Of a stretch of DNA of 64,000 nucleotides, positions 56,693 through 64,000 are shown one piece after another. A model generated the notes under the pieces. It did not search any database. It saw nothing but the letters and a program-made list of their open reading frames with translations, and had not been told where the DNA came from. The stretch's first letter is position 1; the number at the start of each line of letters is the position of its first letter. This DNA comes from Streptomyces sp. NRRL S-350 (GTDB taxonomy: Bacteria; Actinomycetota; Actinomycetes; Streptomycetales; Streptomycetaceae), in assembly GCF_000719705.1 (NCBI RefSeq), contig NZ_JOHO01000002.1, positions 1 through 64,000 on the forward strand. The letters are read 5' to 3'. Both the position numbers and the translations under genes were made by a program.

Positions 56693-58096
56693 TCACATGC
56701 CCCGCCAGCCCTCCGGGTCGACGCCGCCCGGGACGGCCGGGGCCGGGCCGTACGGCTCGCGGGTGTAGACGAAGGAGCCGAGGTCGAGGTGGCTGACCGT
56801 GCCGTCGGCTCGGCGGACCACCCGCAGGGTCTCGCCCGCGTAGTAGTCGTCCAGGCCGGTCCAGGTGCCGTCCGGCTCGGGGCGGAAGCGGGAGCCGCGG
56901 CCGTGGCCCGCGAGCGGGGCGAGTTCCAGGATGCGGCCGGCCCTCAGGCGGAGCGTGTTCGGAGCGGCGCCCCAGTACCAGGGCCCGGTGAGATCCAGCA
57001 GGTCGTCGTCCACCTCGGCGAGCGGGCGCCAGGGCTCGGGCAGCCGGGGCTCGTGCTCGGCGGTGAGCGTGATCAACTCGGCTGCCAGTTGCGCTGTGGC
57101 GGCGCCGCTGGTGGCGTTGGCGAGGGCGTACGCGGCCAGACCGTCGGCCTCGCTGACCCACAGTCCCGCCGTGAAGCCGGGCATCGAGCCGGTGTGTCCG
57201 TACAGCAGTCGGCCCTGGTGGCGCCGCAGTTGCAGGCCGAAGCCGTACGCGGAGTTCCAGCCGGAGTCGTCCGGCGCGGCGGCCGGGCGGCGCATCTCGG
57301 CGAGGGTGTCGGCGGACAGCACCTTGTCGTCCCCGGCGGCGAGGAAGGCCGCCCAGCGGGCCAGGTCGGCGCCGGTGGACCAGAGTTGGCCGGCCGGGCC
57401 CATCAGTCCGGTGTCGGTGAGCGGTTCGGGCTGCAGAACGTCGGCCCAGGGATGGACGGCGAAGCCACCGGCGTGCGGGTGCTCGGGCAGCAGTGTGGTG
57501 CGGTCCATGCCGAGCGGTGCCAGCACCTCGCGGTGCAGCACCTCGCCCCATGGCTTGCCGCGCAGTTCCGCCACCAGGGCGCCGAGCAGCGCGTAGCCGG
57601 GGTTGGAGTAGTGGTGGAGCCGCCCGGCCGGGTGCTTGAGCGGGCGTTCGGCCTCCAGGAGGTCGTCGAGGCCGGGCCGGAGGGTGCCCTCGGTCCGCTC
57701 CCACCACGGGCCGGGGGTCTCGGCGGCGAGGCCGGAGGTGTGCGAGAGCAGTTGGGCGATGGTCGCGTCGTCGGCCGGGGTGCCGGGCAGGTGGCGCGAG
57801 AGCGGGTCGGCGAGGCCGAGCAGTCCTTCGTCGCGCAGCCGCAGGACGAGTACGGCGACGAAGGTCTTGGTGAGCGAGCCGATCCGGTACTGGACGTCCG
57901 GGGTCGGCGCGTGCCCGTCGGTCATGCTGCGGGCGCCGCTCCACACCGGTCGGCCGTCGCGCACCACGCCGGCGACCACGGACGGTGCGCGGCCCTCGGA
58001 CTGGGCGACGGCGAGCCGGTGCAGGAGGGCGCGGCCGGTGGCGGGGAGCAGTTCGTGGGGCAGGTCGGTCATGTGGTCTGCAGAACTCGTCGACAT
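56693..58096 (-). CDS. Serine hydrolase, beta-lactamase/esterase family
   Basis: A 467-residue serine beta-lactamase-like protein with all motifs: S-L-T-K in RIGSLTKTF, Y-S-N in HHYSNPGYALLG, and H-T-G in YGHTGSMPGF. No signal peptide is visible, so it is probably cytosolic. The C-terminal 130 residues form an additional domain typical of DUF3471-like tails (lipocalin-like). Substrates may be esters or D-Ala peptides. The start at 58096 has TACTGT eight nt before it and looks leaderless; an internal Met (58072) is the alternative. It lies 136 nt downstream of the M1 peptidase gene on the same strand. Confidence 0.9.
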   Translation of the reverse strand: MSTSSADHMTDLPHELLPATGRALLHRLAVAQSEGRAPSVVAGVVRDGRPVWSGARSMTDGHAPTPDVQYRIGSLTKTFVAVLVLRLRDEGLLGLADPLSRHLPGTPADDATIAQLLSHTSGLAAETPGPWWERTEGTLRPGLDDLLEAERPLKHPAGRLHHYSNPGYALLGALVAELRGKPWGEVLHREVLAPLGMDRTTLLPEHPHAGGFAVHPWADVLQPEPLTDTGLMGPAGQLWSTGADLARWAAFLAAGDDKVLSADTLAEMRRPAAAPDDSGWNSAYGFGLQLRRHQGRLLYGHTGSMPGFTAGLWVSEADGLAAYALANATSGAATAQLAAELITLTAEHEPRLPEPWRPLAEVDDDLLDLTGPWYWGAAPNTLRLRAGRILELAPLAGHGRGSRFRPEPDGTWTGLDDYYAGETLRVVRRADGTVSHLDLGSFVYTREPYGPAPAVPGGVDPEGWRGM

Positions 58097-58104
58097 GGGG
58101 ACGG

Positions 58105-58110
58105 ACAGTA
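58105..58110 (-). promoter_or_regulatory. -10 hexamer TACTGT, leaderless serine hydrolase gene
   Basis: On the minus strand TACTGT ends eight nt before the ATG at 58096. No ribosome-binding sequence is present, so this gene probably has its own promoter downstream of the M1/synthetase unit. Confidence 0.5.
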
Positions 58111-58232
58111 GTCCAGCCCGGCGCCGGCCCCCACCCGGTTTACCCGGCCGGGTTTGCCGCCCGCCCGGTTCGCCGCCCGCCCGGTGGGCGGGTGACTGCC
58201 ACGACGACCATGGGCGCGCCTCTGACGGAGGT

Positions 58233-59609
58233 TCAGTCCGGCAGCGGTGGCAGCTGCGGCCGCTCCAGCCAGGCCTCGAAGAGCGGGCCGAGCGGGGTGG
58301 TGGTGTACCGGGAGGCGTGGGCCCGCAGGTCGGCGGTGTCGACCACGCCGTGCCGGTTGACGCCCGTCCAGTCCCGCAGCATCGCGAAGAACGCGTCGTC
58401 GCCGAGCGCCCGCCGCAGCGCGTGCACGACGAGCCCGCCGCGCTGGTACAGCCGGTCGTCGAACATCAGCTTGCGGCCCGGGTCGGCGAGGCTGAGGTCC
58501 TGCGGCAGCCCCGTCAGCAGGCGGTGCGCGGCGGCGGCATGGGTGGCCGCGGCCGGGCCGCCGGCGTGTTCGGACCACAGCCACTCCGCGTACTTGGCGA
58601 AGCCCTCGTTGAGCCAGATGTGCTGCCAGTTCGCGATCGTGACGCTGTTGCCGAACCACTGGTGGGCCAGCTCGTGGGCGATCAGCCGCTCGCGTTCCCA
58701 GCCGCCGCCGAGGTGGTTGGTGCCGAAGGTGGCGACGCCCTGGGCCTCCACCGGGACGTCCAGTTCCTCGTCCGCGACGACCACCGCGTACTCGCCGAAC
58801 GGGTACGGCCCGAAGACCTCGCCGAAGTAGGCGGCCATCTCGGGCTGCCGGGCGAAGTCCCGGGCGAAGGCGGTGGCCAGCGGCTCGGGCACGTACCCGG
58901 TCTGGGGCACGGCCGGGCGCGCGGCCAGCGGCACCGGCCGGTAGTGCCCGACCGACACCGTCACCAGGTACGTCGGGGTCGGCGCGCTCTGCTCGTACAC
59001 CCAGGTGGTGCTGGACGCCCGGGTGGTGCGGGTCAGCAGCCGGCCGCTCGCCACCACGGTGAAAGGGGACGGCGTGGTGATCGCCAGCTGGTAGGTCGCC
59101 TTGTCGGCGGGCCGGTCGTTGCACGGGAACCAGGACGGCGCGCCGACCGGCTGGCTGGCGACCAGCGCGCCCTCGGTCAGCTCCTCCCAGCCCAGGCCGC
59201 CCCACGGGCTGCGCACCGGGCGCGGGTTGCCGGTGTAGTGCACCTCGACGGTGAACGCCGCGCCCGCCGCGAGCGCCTTCGCCGGGCGGATGCGGAGCTT
59301 GCCGGCGCGGTGGGTGTAGCGGGCGGCCCGGCCGTCGACCAGGACCCGGCCGATCCGGAACTCGGCCAGGTCGAGCGCGAACTCCGCGAGGGCCGCGTCC
59401 GCCACCGCGCTCAGCCGGGCGGAGCCGGCCAGCCGGTTGGGGCCCGGCCGGTAGTCCAGCGTCAGCTCGTAGCGGTGCACCCGGTAGCGGTGGTCGCCGC
59501 TGTTCGGGAAGTACGGGTCCGGGGCGCCGGCGACCGCCGGGGCGTGCTTGGGCTTCACGGGGGCGTGCGCTTCCTGCGGGCCGGGACGACTGCTCGTCGG
59601 GGTGGTCAT
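58233..59609 (-). CDS. M1 family zinc aminopeptidase coupled to the synthetase
   Basis: A 458-residue M1 metallopeptidase without a signal peptide. The zinc site is His312-Glu313-x-x-His316 (AHELAHQWFG) with Glu335 (LNEGFAKY). VEAQGVATFGTNHL replaces GAMEN, as in short actinomycete M1 enzymes. The start ATG overlaps the stop of the synthetase gene by four nt (ATGA), so its translation is tied to that enzyme. Epsilon-poly-lysine-degrading enzymes (Pld) of Streptomyces albulus are zinc aminopeptidases (from memory), so a role in trimming or degrading the polymer is a reasonable inference. General peptide turnover is the alternative. Confidence 0.92.
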   Translation of the reverse strand: MTTPTSSRPGPQEAHAPVKPKHAPAVAGAPDPYFPNSGDHRYRVHRYELTLDYRPGPNRLAGSARLSAVADAALAEFALDLAEFRIGRVLVDGRAARYTHRAGKLRIRPAKALAAGAAFTVEVHYTGNPRPVRSPWGGLGWEELTEGALVASQPVGAPSWFPCNDRPADKATYQLAITTPSPFTVVASGRLLTRTTRASSTTWVYEQSAPTPTYLVTVSVGHYRPVPLAARPAVPQTGYVPEPLATAFARDFARQPEMAAYFGEVFGPYPFGEYAVVVADEELDVPVEAQGVATFGTNHLGGGWERERLIAHELAHQWFGNSVTIANWQHIWLNEGFAKYAEWLWSEHAGGPAAATHAAAAHRLLTGLPQDLSLADPGRKLMFDDRLYQRGGLVVHALRRALGDDAFFAMLRDWTGVNRHGVVDTADLRAHASRYTTTPLGPLFEAWLERPQLPPLPD

Positions 59610-62600
59610 GACGTGGTCTGCCACGCCTCGATGGGGTTGCCCAGCCACCGCGTGTCGGCGGGGACGGACTCGGCGCGCATCACCAGTGAGGCCGGGCCCA
59701 GGGTGCTGCGCGCGCCCACCGTGCTGCCGGGCAGCACGATGCCGCCCGGGCCCAGGGTGGCGCCCTCGCGGAGGACCACAGTATCCATCCGCATGATCCG
59801 GTCGTGGAAGAGGTGCGTCTGCACCACGCAGCCGCGGTTGATGCTGACCCCGTCGCCGAGGGTGACCAGGTCCGCCTCCGGCAGCCAGTAGCTCTCGCAC
59901 CAGACCCCGCGCCCGACCCGGGCGCCGAGCGCCCGCAGCCACAGGTTCAGCACCGGGGTGCCCGGCACCGCACCGACCAGCCAGGGCACCGCCAGCATTT
60001 CCACGAAGGTGTCCGCCAGCTCGTTGCGCCACACGAAGCCGCTCCACAGCGGGTGCTCCACCGCCCGGAAACGGCCGACCAGCAGCCACTTCGCCGCGAT
60101 CGCGACCACACAGGCCACCGTGCCGGCGCCGATCAGGACGAGGCCCGACAGCAGGGCGGCCGTCAGCGGCGAGCCGGCGGCCAGGCAGGACAGCGCCGCC
60201 CCCGTCAACACGCCCAGCGCCCCGGAGGCCAGCACCGGCACCAGCCGGCCCAGCTCGACCAGCCCGCGCGCCCACAGCAGCCGGGCCGGCGGCTCGTACG
60301 TCAGGCTCTGGTCGCCCCGGTCCGCCGAGCGCGGCAGCCGCATCGGCGGCATGCCGAGGTACGAGCTGCCCTTCTTCGCCTTCGCCGGCGCCGCCGACAG
60401 CACGCCCACCAGGCCGCGCTTGGGCACCGACCGGCCCGGCGCGGTCATCCCCGAGTTGCCCAGGAACGCCCGCTCGCCGACCTTCGCCTCGCCGAGCCGC
60501 ACCCAGCCGCCGCCCAGCTCGTACGGCGCCACCAGGGTGTCGTCGGCCAGGAACGCGTGGTCCCCGACCGTGGTGAGGCTCGGCAGGGCCAGCACCGTCG
60601 ACACCTCGGCGCCCCGGCCGACCCGCATCCCGAGCGCCCGCAGCCACAGCGGTGTGACCAGCCCGGAGTAGAGCGGGAACAGCACCTCCCGGGCCCGGTC
60701 CATCAGCTGGGTGACCGTCCACGCCTGCCAACCGACCCGGCCGTGCAGCGGGTGCACCCCCGGCTCCAGGCCGAAGCTCAGCAGCCGCACCAGGGCCAGC
60801 AGCTGCGCCGCGTACACCGCGCCGAACGCCAGGGTCGCGGGCAGCAGGCCCAGCAGGGCGCCGCCGAGGGCCGCGCCGAGCCCGTCGCCCTGGTGGACGA
60901 AGCGGGAGAGTACGGCGAGGGAGGCGAGGGCGGGCAGCACCGGGAGCAGACCGAGCACGCCACCGCTGGCTCCGTACAGCGTCGCCCAGCGGGCCCGGCG
61001 CGGCGGGCGCTCCTTGGGCCAGGTGCGCTCGGTGCGGCCCAGCTTGACGGCGGGTGCGCCGCCCCAGCGCTGGCCGGTCGGGACCTGGCCGGTGACGCTG
61101 GAGCCGGCCACCACCTGTGCGCGCTTGCCGATCCGGGCGCCGGGCAGCAGCGTCGAGCGGGTGCCGACCACCGCGCCGGAGCCCACCTTGACCTGGCCGA
61201 TCAGCAGCCGGTCGCCGTCCAGCCAGTAGCCGCACAGGTCCACCTCGGCCTCGACCGCGCAGCCGCGGCCCAGTTTCAGCATTCCGGTGACCGGCGGGAG
61301 GGAGTGCAGGTCGACCTCGGGCGCGACCTTGGCGCCCAGCGCGCGGGCGTAGCGCACCAGCCAGGCGCCGGACAGCGAGGCGGCGCCGCTGATCTCGGCG
61401 AGCCGCTCGGCGGTCCAGAGCCGCAGGTGGACGGCGCCGCCTCGCGGGTGGCTGCCGGGGCGCACGCCGCGCAGCAGCAGCCGGGCGCCGCCCGCAGCGA
61501 CCGCCAGCCGGCCCGCCGGGGTGTCCAGCGCGAGCGCGCCCGCGCCGACCCACCACCAGGAGGCGGTGGGCGCCCACGGGTAGTCGCCGAGGTGGGTGAG
61601 CAGGTTGCCGGCGGCCAGCAGGGCGACCGTCCAGCGCAGCCCGACCACGGTGAACAGCGGGATCAGCAGGAGCAGTTGCAGGAGCTTGGCCCGGGTGGGC
61701 ACCAGGGCGACGGTCCGCGCCTCGGAGCGGTCCGCGGCCGTGCCCTCCAGGTGCCGGGCGAGCTTGCGCAGCGTCGGGTGCTGGTAGATGTCGAGCACGG
61801 CCGCGCTCGGGTAGCGGGTGCGCAGGAGGGTGGTCAGCCGGGCGGCGGCCAGGCTGCCGCCGCCGATCGCGAAGAAGTCGTCGCGCGGGCCGCTCACCCT
61901 GATGCCGAGGATCTCGGCCCACTGCTCGGCCAGCCAGGCCTCGGTGCCGTACAGCTGCTCGCTCGGCCCGGCGGCCTCCAGCTCGGGCAGCGGCCAGGGC
62001 AGGGCGTTGCGGTCGACCTTGCCGGACGTCCGGGTGGGCAGCGTCTGGACGGTCGCCAGCAGCGGGACGAGGGCGGCGGGCAGTTCTGCGCGCAGCCGCT
62101 CGACGGCCTGCTCGCGGTCGAAGCCCTCCTGGACCGCCAGGTACCCGACCAACAGCTGGTTGCCGCCGCGCGCGGTCCGGACGGCGGCGGCCGCGCCCGA
62201 CACGCCGGGCAGGGCCTGCAGGGCCGCGTCGACCTCGCCGAGCTCGATCCGGCGGCCGCCCAGCTTGACCTGCTCGTCGGTGCGGCCGAGGAACAGCAGG
62301 CCGGCCGGGTCGGCCTGGACCAGGTCGCCGCTGCGGTAGGCACGCTCCCAACCCAGCGAGGGCAGCGGCGCGTACTTCTCGGCGTCCTTCTCCGGGTCGA
62401 GGTAGCGGGCCAGGCCGACCCCGCCGATCACCAGCTGGCCGGTGCCGCCCGGGGCTACCGGCTCGCCGGCCTCGTCCACCACGGCGAGGTCCCAGCCGTC
62501 CAGCGGCAGGCCGATCCGCACGGGGCCCTCTCCGGTCAGCAGCGCGGCGCAGGCGACCACGGTGGCCTCGGTCGGGCCGTAGGTGTTCCACACCTCCCGG

Positions 62601-63520
62601 CCCTCGGTGACCAGGCGCTGCACCAGCTCGGGCGGGCAGGCCTCACCGCCGAAGATCAGCAGCCGCACCTCGTTGAGCGCCTCGGCCGGCCACAGCGCGG
62701 CCAGGGTCGGGACCGTGGAGACCACGGTGATCTCCTGCTCGGCCAGCCAGGGGCCGAGATCGGCGCCGCTGCGGACCTGGGAACGGGGAACGGGCACCAG
62801 GCAGGCGCCGTGCCGCCAGGCCAGCCACATCTCCTCGCAGGAGGCGTCGAACGCCACCGACAGGCCGGCCATCACGCGGTCCCCGGGGGCGATCGGCTCC
62901 TCCCGGAGGAACAGCGCGGCCTCGGCGTCCACGAAGGCGGCGGCGTTGCGGTGGGTGACGGCGACGCCCTTGGGCTTGCCGGTGGATCCGGAGGTGAAGA
63001 TGATCCAGGCGTCGTCGGCCGGGGTGGGACGGCGCCCACCGGCGGGCGCCTGCTCGGCCGTGGCGGCGAGGGCCGCCCCGACCGGGGTGGTGAGGGCGCG
63101 CCCGGCGCCGAGCACGGCGGCGACCCCGGCCTCGCCGAAGACCAGTTCGGCGCGTTCGTCCGGGTCCTCCGCGTCCACCGGAACGTAGGCGGCGCCGGCG
63201 GCGAGCACCGCCAGGATCGAGACGTACAGGTCGTTGGTGCCCGAGGGCACGCGTACGCCCACCCGGTCGCCCGGCCCGATCCCGGCGGCGGCCAGTCGGC
63301 GGCGCAGCTGCTCGACCTCGGCGGCCAGCGCGCGGTAGCTGAGCACGGTGCGGCCGTCGTCCAGGGCCGGCTCGTCGGGGTGGGCGCGCACGGTGGCGTC
63401 CAGCAGGTCGACCAGGGTGCGCGGCGCGGCGGCCGGACGGCCCGGGAAGAGGGCGCGCGGCGGCGCGGCGTCCTGGCTCGGCCGGACCGGTTCGTTCAGC
63501 TGGCTCGGTTCAGCTGTCAT
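59606..63520 (-). CDS. Pls/PosA-type NRPS, probable epsilon-poly-L-lysine synthetase
   Basis: A 1304-residue single-module membrane NRPS. The adenylation domain (about 35-515) has FTSGSTGKPKG (175-185), NTYGPTEAT and the late Lys501 (SGKVDR). Specificity residues by GrsA alignment: D225, A226, E229, S268, I289, G291, T313, V321, V322, K501. That reads DAESIGTVVK against the lysine code DAESIGSVCK. The carrier domain has Ser556 (IGGGSLAA). Then come about six helices (near 611-665, 855-915, 1090-1145) separating three tandem hexapeptide-repeat domains (about 695-830, 945-1035, 1185-1300). No condensation or thioesterase domain. This is the architecture of epsilon-poly-lysine synthetase. The ATG is at 63520; the M1 peptidase overlaps the end. 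Confidence 0.9.
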   Translation of the reverse strand: MTAEPSQLNEPVRPSQDAAPPRALFPGRPAAAPRTLVDLLDATVRAHPDEPALDDGRTVLSYRALAAEVEQLRRRLAAAGIGPGDRVGVRVPSGTNDLYVSILAVLAAGAAYVPVDAEDPDERAELVFGEAGVAAVLGAGRALTTPVGAALAATAEQAPAGGRRPTPADDAWIIFTSGSTGKPKGVAVTHRNAAAFVDAEAALFLREEPIAPGDRVMAGLSVAFDASCEEMWLAWRHGACLVPVPRSQVRSGADLGPWLAEQEITVVSTVPTLAALWPAEALNEVRLLIFGGEACPPELVQRLVTEGREVWNTYGPTEATVVACAALLTGEGPVRIGLPLDGWDLAVVDEAGEPVAPGGTGQLVIGGVGLARYLDPEKDAEKYAPLPSLGWERAYRSGDLVQADPAGLLFLGRTDEQVKLGGRRIELGEVDAALQALPGVSGAAAAVRTARGGNQLLVGYLAVQEGFDREQAVERLRAELPAALVPLLATVQTLPTRTSGKVDRNALPWPLPELEAAGPSEQLYGTEAWLAEQWAEILGIRVSGPRDDFFAIGGGSLAAARLTTLLRTRYPSAAVLDIYQHPTLRKLARHLEGTAADRSEARTVALVPTRAKLLQLLLLIPLFTVVGLRWTVALLAAGNLLTHLGDYPWAPTASWWWVGAGALALDTPAGRLAVAAGGARLLLRGVRPGSHPRGGAVHLRLWTAERLAEISGAASLSGAWLVRYARALGAKVAPEVDLHSLPPVTGMLKLGRGCAVEAEVDLCGYWLDGDRLLIGQVKVGSGAVVGTRSTLLPGARIGKRAQVVAGSSVTGQVPTGQRWGGAPAVKLGRTERTWPKERPPRRARWATLYGASGGVLGLLPVLPALASLAVLSRFVHQGDGLGAALGGALLGLLPATLAFGAVYAAQLLALVRLLSFGLEPGVHPLHGRVGWQAWTVTQLMDRAREVLFPLYSGLVTPLWLRALGMRVGRGAEVSTVLALPSLTTVGDHAFLADDTLVAPYELGGGWVRLGEAKVGERAFLGNSGMTAPGRSVPKRGLVGVLSAAPAKAKKGSSYLGMPPMRLPRSADRGDQSLTYEPPARLLWARGLVELGRLVPVLASGALGVLTGAALSCLAAGSPLTAALLSGLVLIGAGTVACVVAIAAKWLLVGRFRAVEHPLWSGFVWRNELADTFVEMLAVPWLVGAVPGTPVLNLWLRALGARVGRGVWCESYWLPEADLVTLGDGVSINRGCVVQTHLFHDRIMRMDTVVLREGATLGPGGIVLPGSTVGARSTLGPASLVMRAESVPADTRWLGNPIEAWQTTS

Positions 63521-63866
63521 GGCAGCGCCTGCGCTCCTCGTCCTCGCCCCGTCCTGATCGATGCCCGGCCCTTGGGGGCGGTGGGAGCACTCGCCGGAAC
63601 CGGGTGACCCCACTCCGGGGCCGGAGCGGACAACCTGACCGATGGTAGCCCGGCCTTCCGGCCGGTGCCCGGTGCGTGTTCCGATCCAACTTGGCTCATC
63701 CTGAACGGATCTGACGCGCCATCAGTCAACAACTGTGGTGTTCTGTCCTTGATGTGACGGAGAGTCAATCGGATTGACGGTACGTCAGGTCGACTTCCTG
63801 ATCGTGATCCATGCCACAGCGAATACTGCTCCCTCCGGGTGGTGGGCCCGGCGTTTCGGCCATTTC
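63521..63866. other. Upstream region of the synthetase gene
   Basis: About 350 nt, clearly less GC-rich between 63680 and 63830 than the rest of the window. It holds the promoter(s) of the synthetase unit and two inverted-repeat elements listed separately. Open frames here give no recognisable protein. Confidence 0.5.
63711..63789. promoter_or_regulatory. Two CTGACG-type inverted repeats before the synthetase
   Basis: CTGACGCGCCATCAG (63711-63725) and TGACGGTACGTCAGG (63775-63789) share the half-site TGAYG facing TCAG/CGTCA. A third similar element, TGACGGTATGTCAGG, lies at 9386-9400. They are about 190-270 nt before the synthetase start and could bind a TetR- or GntR-like regulator. Confidence 0.45.
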
Positions 63867-63902
63867 GCGGAGGCCCGCGACCGGGCGGTCGCGGGCCTCC
63901 GC
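63867..63902. terminator. Terminator hairpin, 16-bp stem
   Basis: GCGGAGGCCCGCGACC (63867-63882) pairs perfectly with GGTCGCGGGCCTCCGC (63887-63902) around a 4-nt loop. It lies downstream of the minus-strand gene that ends at 63970. Confidence 0.85.
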
Positions 63903-63969
63903 CCGGGTGGGAGCGATCGGTGGACGGCCCGGGGGTGGCGAGGGGGATGCTCCGGGGTGGTGAGGGGAG

Positions 63970-64000
63970 TCAGCGGAAGCGGTGCAGGTGCTCGCGGAGA
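63970..64000 (-). CDS. C-terminal end of a gene entering from the right
   Basis: The minus strand reads L-R-E-H-L-H-R-F-R then TGA (63970-63972). A strong terminator hairpin follows 68 nt later. The charged ending and the terminator support a real gene whose body lies outside the window. Product unknown. Confidence 0.5.
   Translation of the reverse strand, partial: LREHLHRFR

Noticed and set aside
58233..62591. A 1452-residue open frame running through the M1 peptidase and on into the synthetase
   Set aside because: Only its C-terminal 458 residues are protein-like (the M1 enzyme). The upstream part is an Arg/Ala/Gly-rich shadow of the synthetase frame, which has all NRPS motifs.
59804..63607. 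A 1267-residue plus-strand open frame antisense to the synthetase
   Set aside because: Composition is Gln/Arg/Gly/Ala/His-rich with no motif; it is the usual antisense shadow in high-GC DNA.
1..64000. tRNA, rRNA, CRISPR, transposase and prophage genes
   Set aside because: Looked for T-loop-like GGTTCGAATCC, spaced direct repeats and DDE/integrase motifs while reading; none found. Tandem arrays here have no unique spacers.

Overview
The window is chromosomal DNA from a very high-GC actinomycete, almost certainly a Streptomycetaceae member. Third codon positions are mostly G/C, GTG and TTG starts are frequent, and -10-like hexamers sit 6-8 nt before many start codons. Several small families (DUF427, DUF2277, DUF6296-like, DUF6445, mycothiol amidase Mca) and a Pls/PosA-type poly-amino-acid synthetase fit Streptomyces or Kitasatospora. 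Kitasatospora is my preferred guess, but that is inference. I see no rRNA, tRNA, CRISPR array, transposase or phage module. About 60 protein genes are supported.

Layout. 1-2861: epimerase remnant, thiamine-binding protein, then a DoxX / TetR / SDR group with a DasR-like site. 3281-6854: an UgpAEB-type carbohydrate ABC transporter without its own ATPase, with three direct repeats in front and a strong terminator behind. 6861-11043: XRE regulator divergent from a methionine aminopeptidase with a palindrome between them, then HAD phosphatase, thioesterase and a secreted alpha/beta peptidase. 11288-17249: class A penicillin-binding protein, hydrolases, gamma carbonic anhydrase. 17246-21084: MFS exporter and a run of small proteins of unknown function. 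21178-24546: ferredoxin/P450 pair and ATP-dependent DNA ligase. 24891-28527: acetyltransferase, a membrane-anchored CAP-domain protein, and next to it an ECF sigma factor fused to a zinc-finger (ZAS-like) segment, one membrane helix and an extracellular CAP domain. 28785-35690: secreted M1 peptidase, PfkB kinase, GNAT, lipoprotein deacetylase, YchJ, Fno-like reductase. 35809-37464: a stand-alone cytochrome bc1 cytochrome b gene. 38345-41972: an iron box followed by an EfeU-EfeO fusion and EfeB. 42152-44217: an OmpR/HK two-component pair. 44394-51062: GltD-like oxidoreductase, YecD-like hydrolase, endonuclease-like protein, DUF6445 protein, and a TetR/MFS pair sharing an operator. 51206-56314: Mca, YdcF-like protein, prolyl aminopeptidase, and an OlsB/PlsC acyltransferase pair typical of ornithine-lipid synthesis. 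56693-63520: serine hydrolase, M1 aminopeptidase, and a 1304-residue A-PCP-membrane synthetase. A partial gene enters at the right edge.

Two loci stand out. (1) The sigma-ZAS-TM-CAP fusion looks like a one-protein envelope sensor and transcription factor, and its neighbour carries the same kind of CAP domain outside the membrane. (2) The synthetase at 59606-63520 has the architecture of epsilon-poly-L-lysine synthetase. The specificity residues I read from it (DAESIGTVVK) closely match the known lysine code, and it overlaps by 4 nt with a zinc aminopeptidase gene that could trim or degrade the product.

Many short tandem arrays (9-30 bp units) lie in intergenic space, often just after stop codons. 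Several perfect or near-perfect palindromes mark candidate operators and terminators. All functional calls are by eye from motifs; no database search was run.
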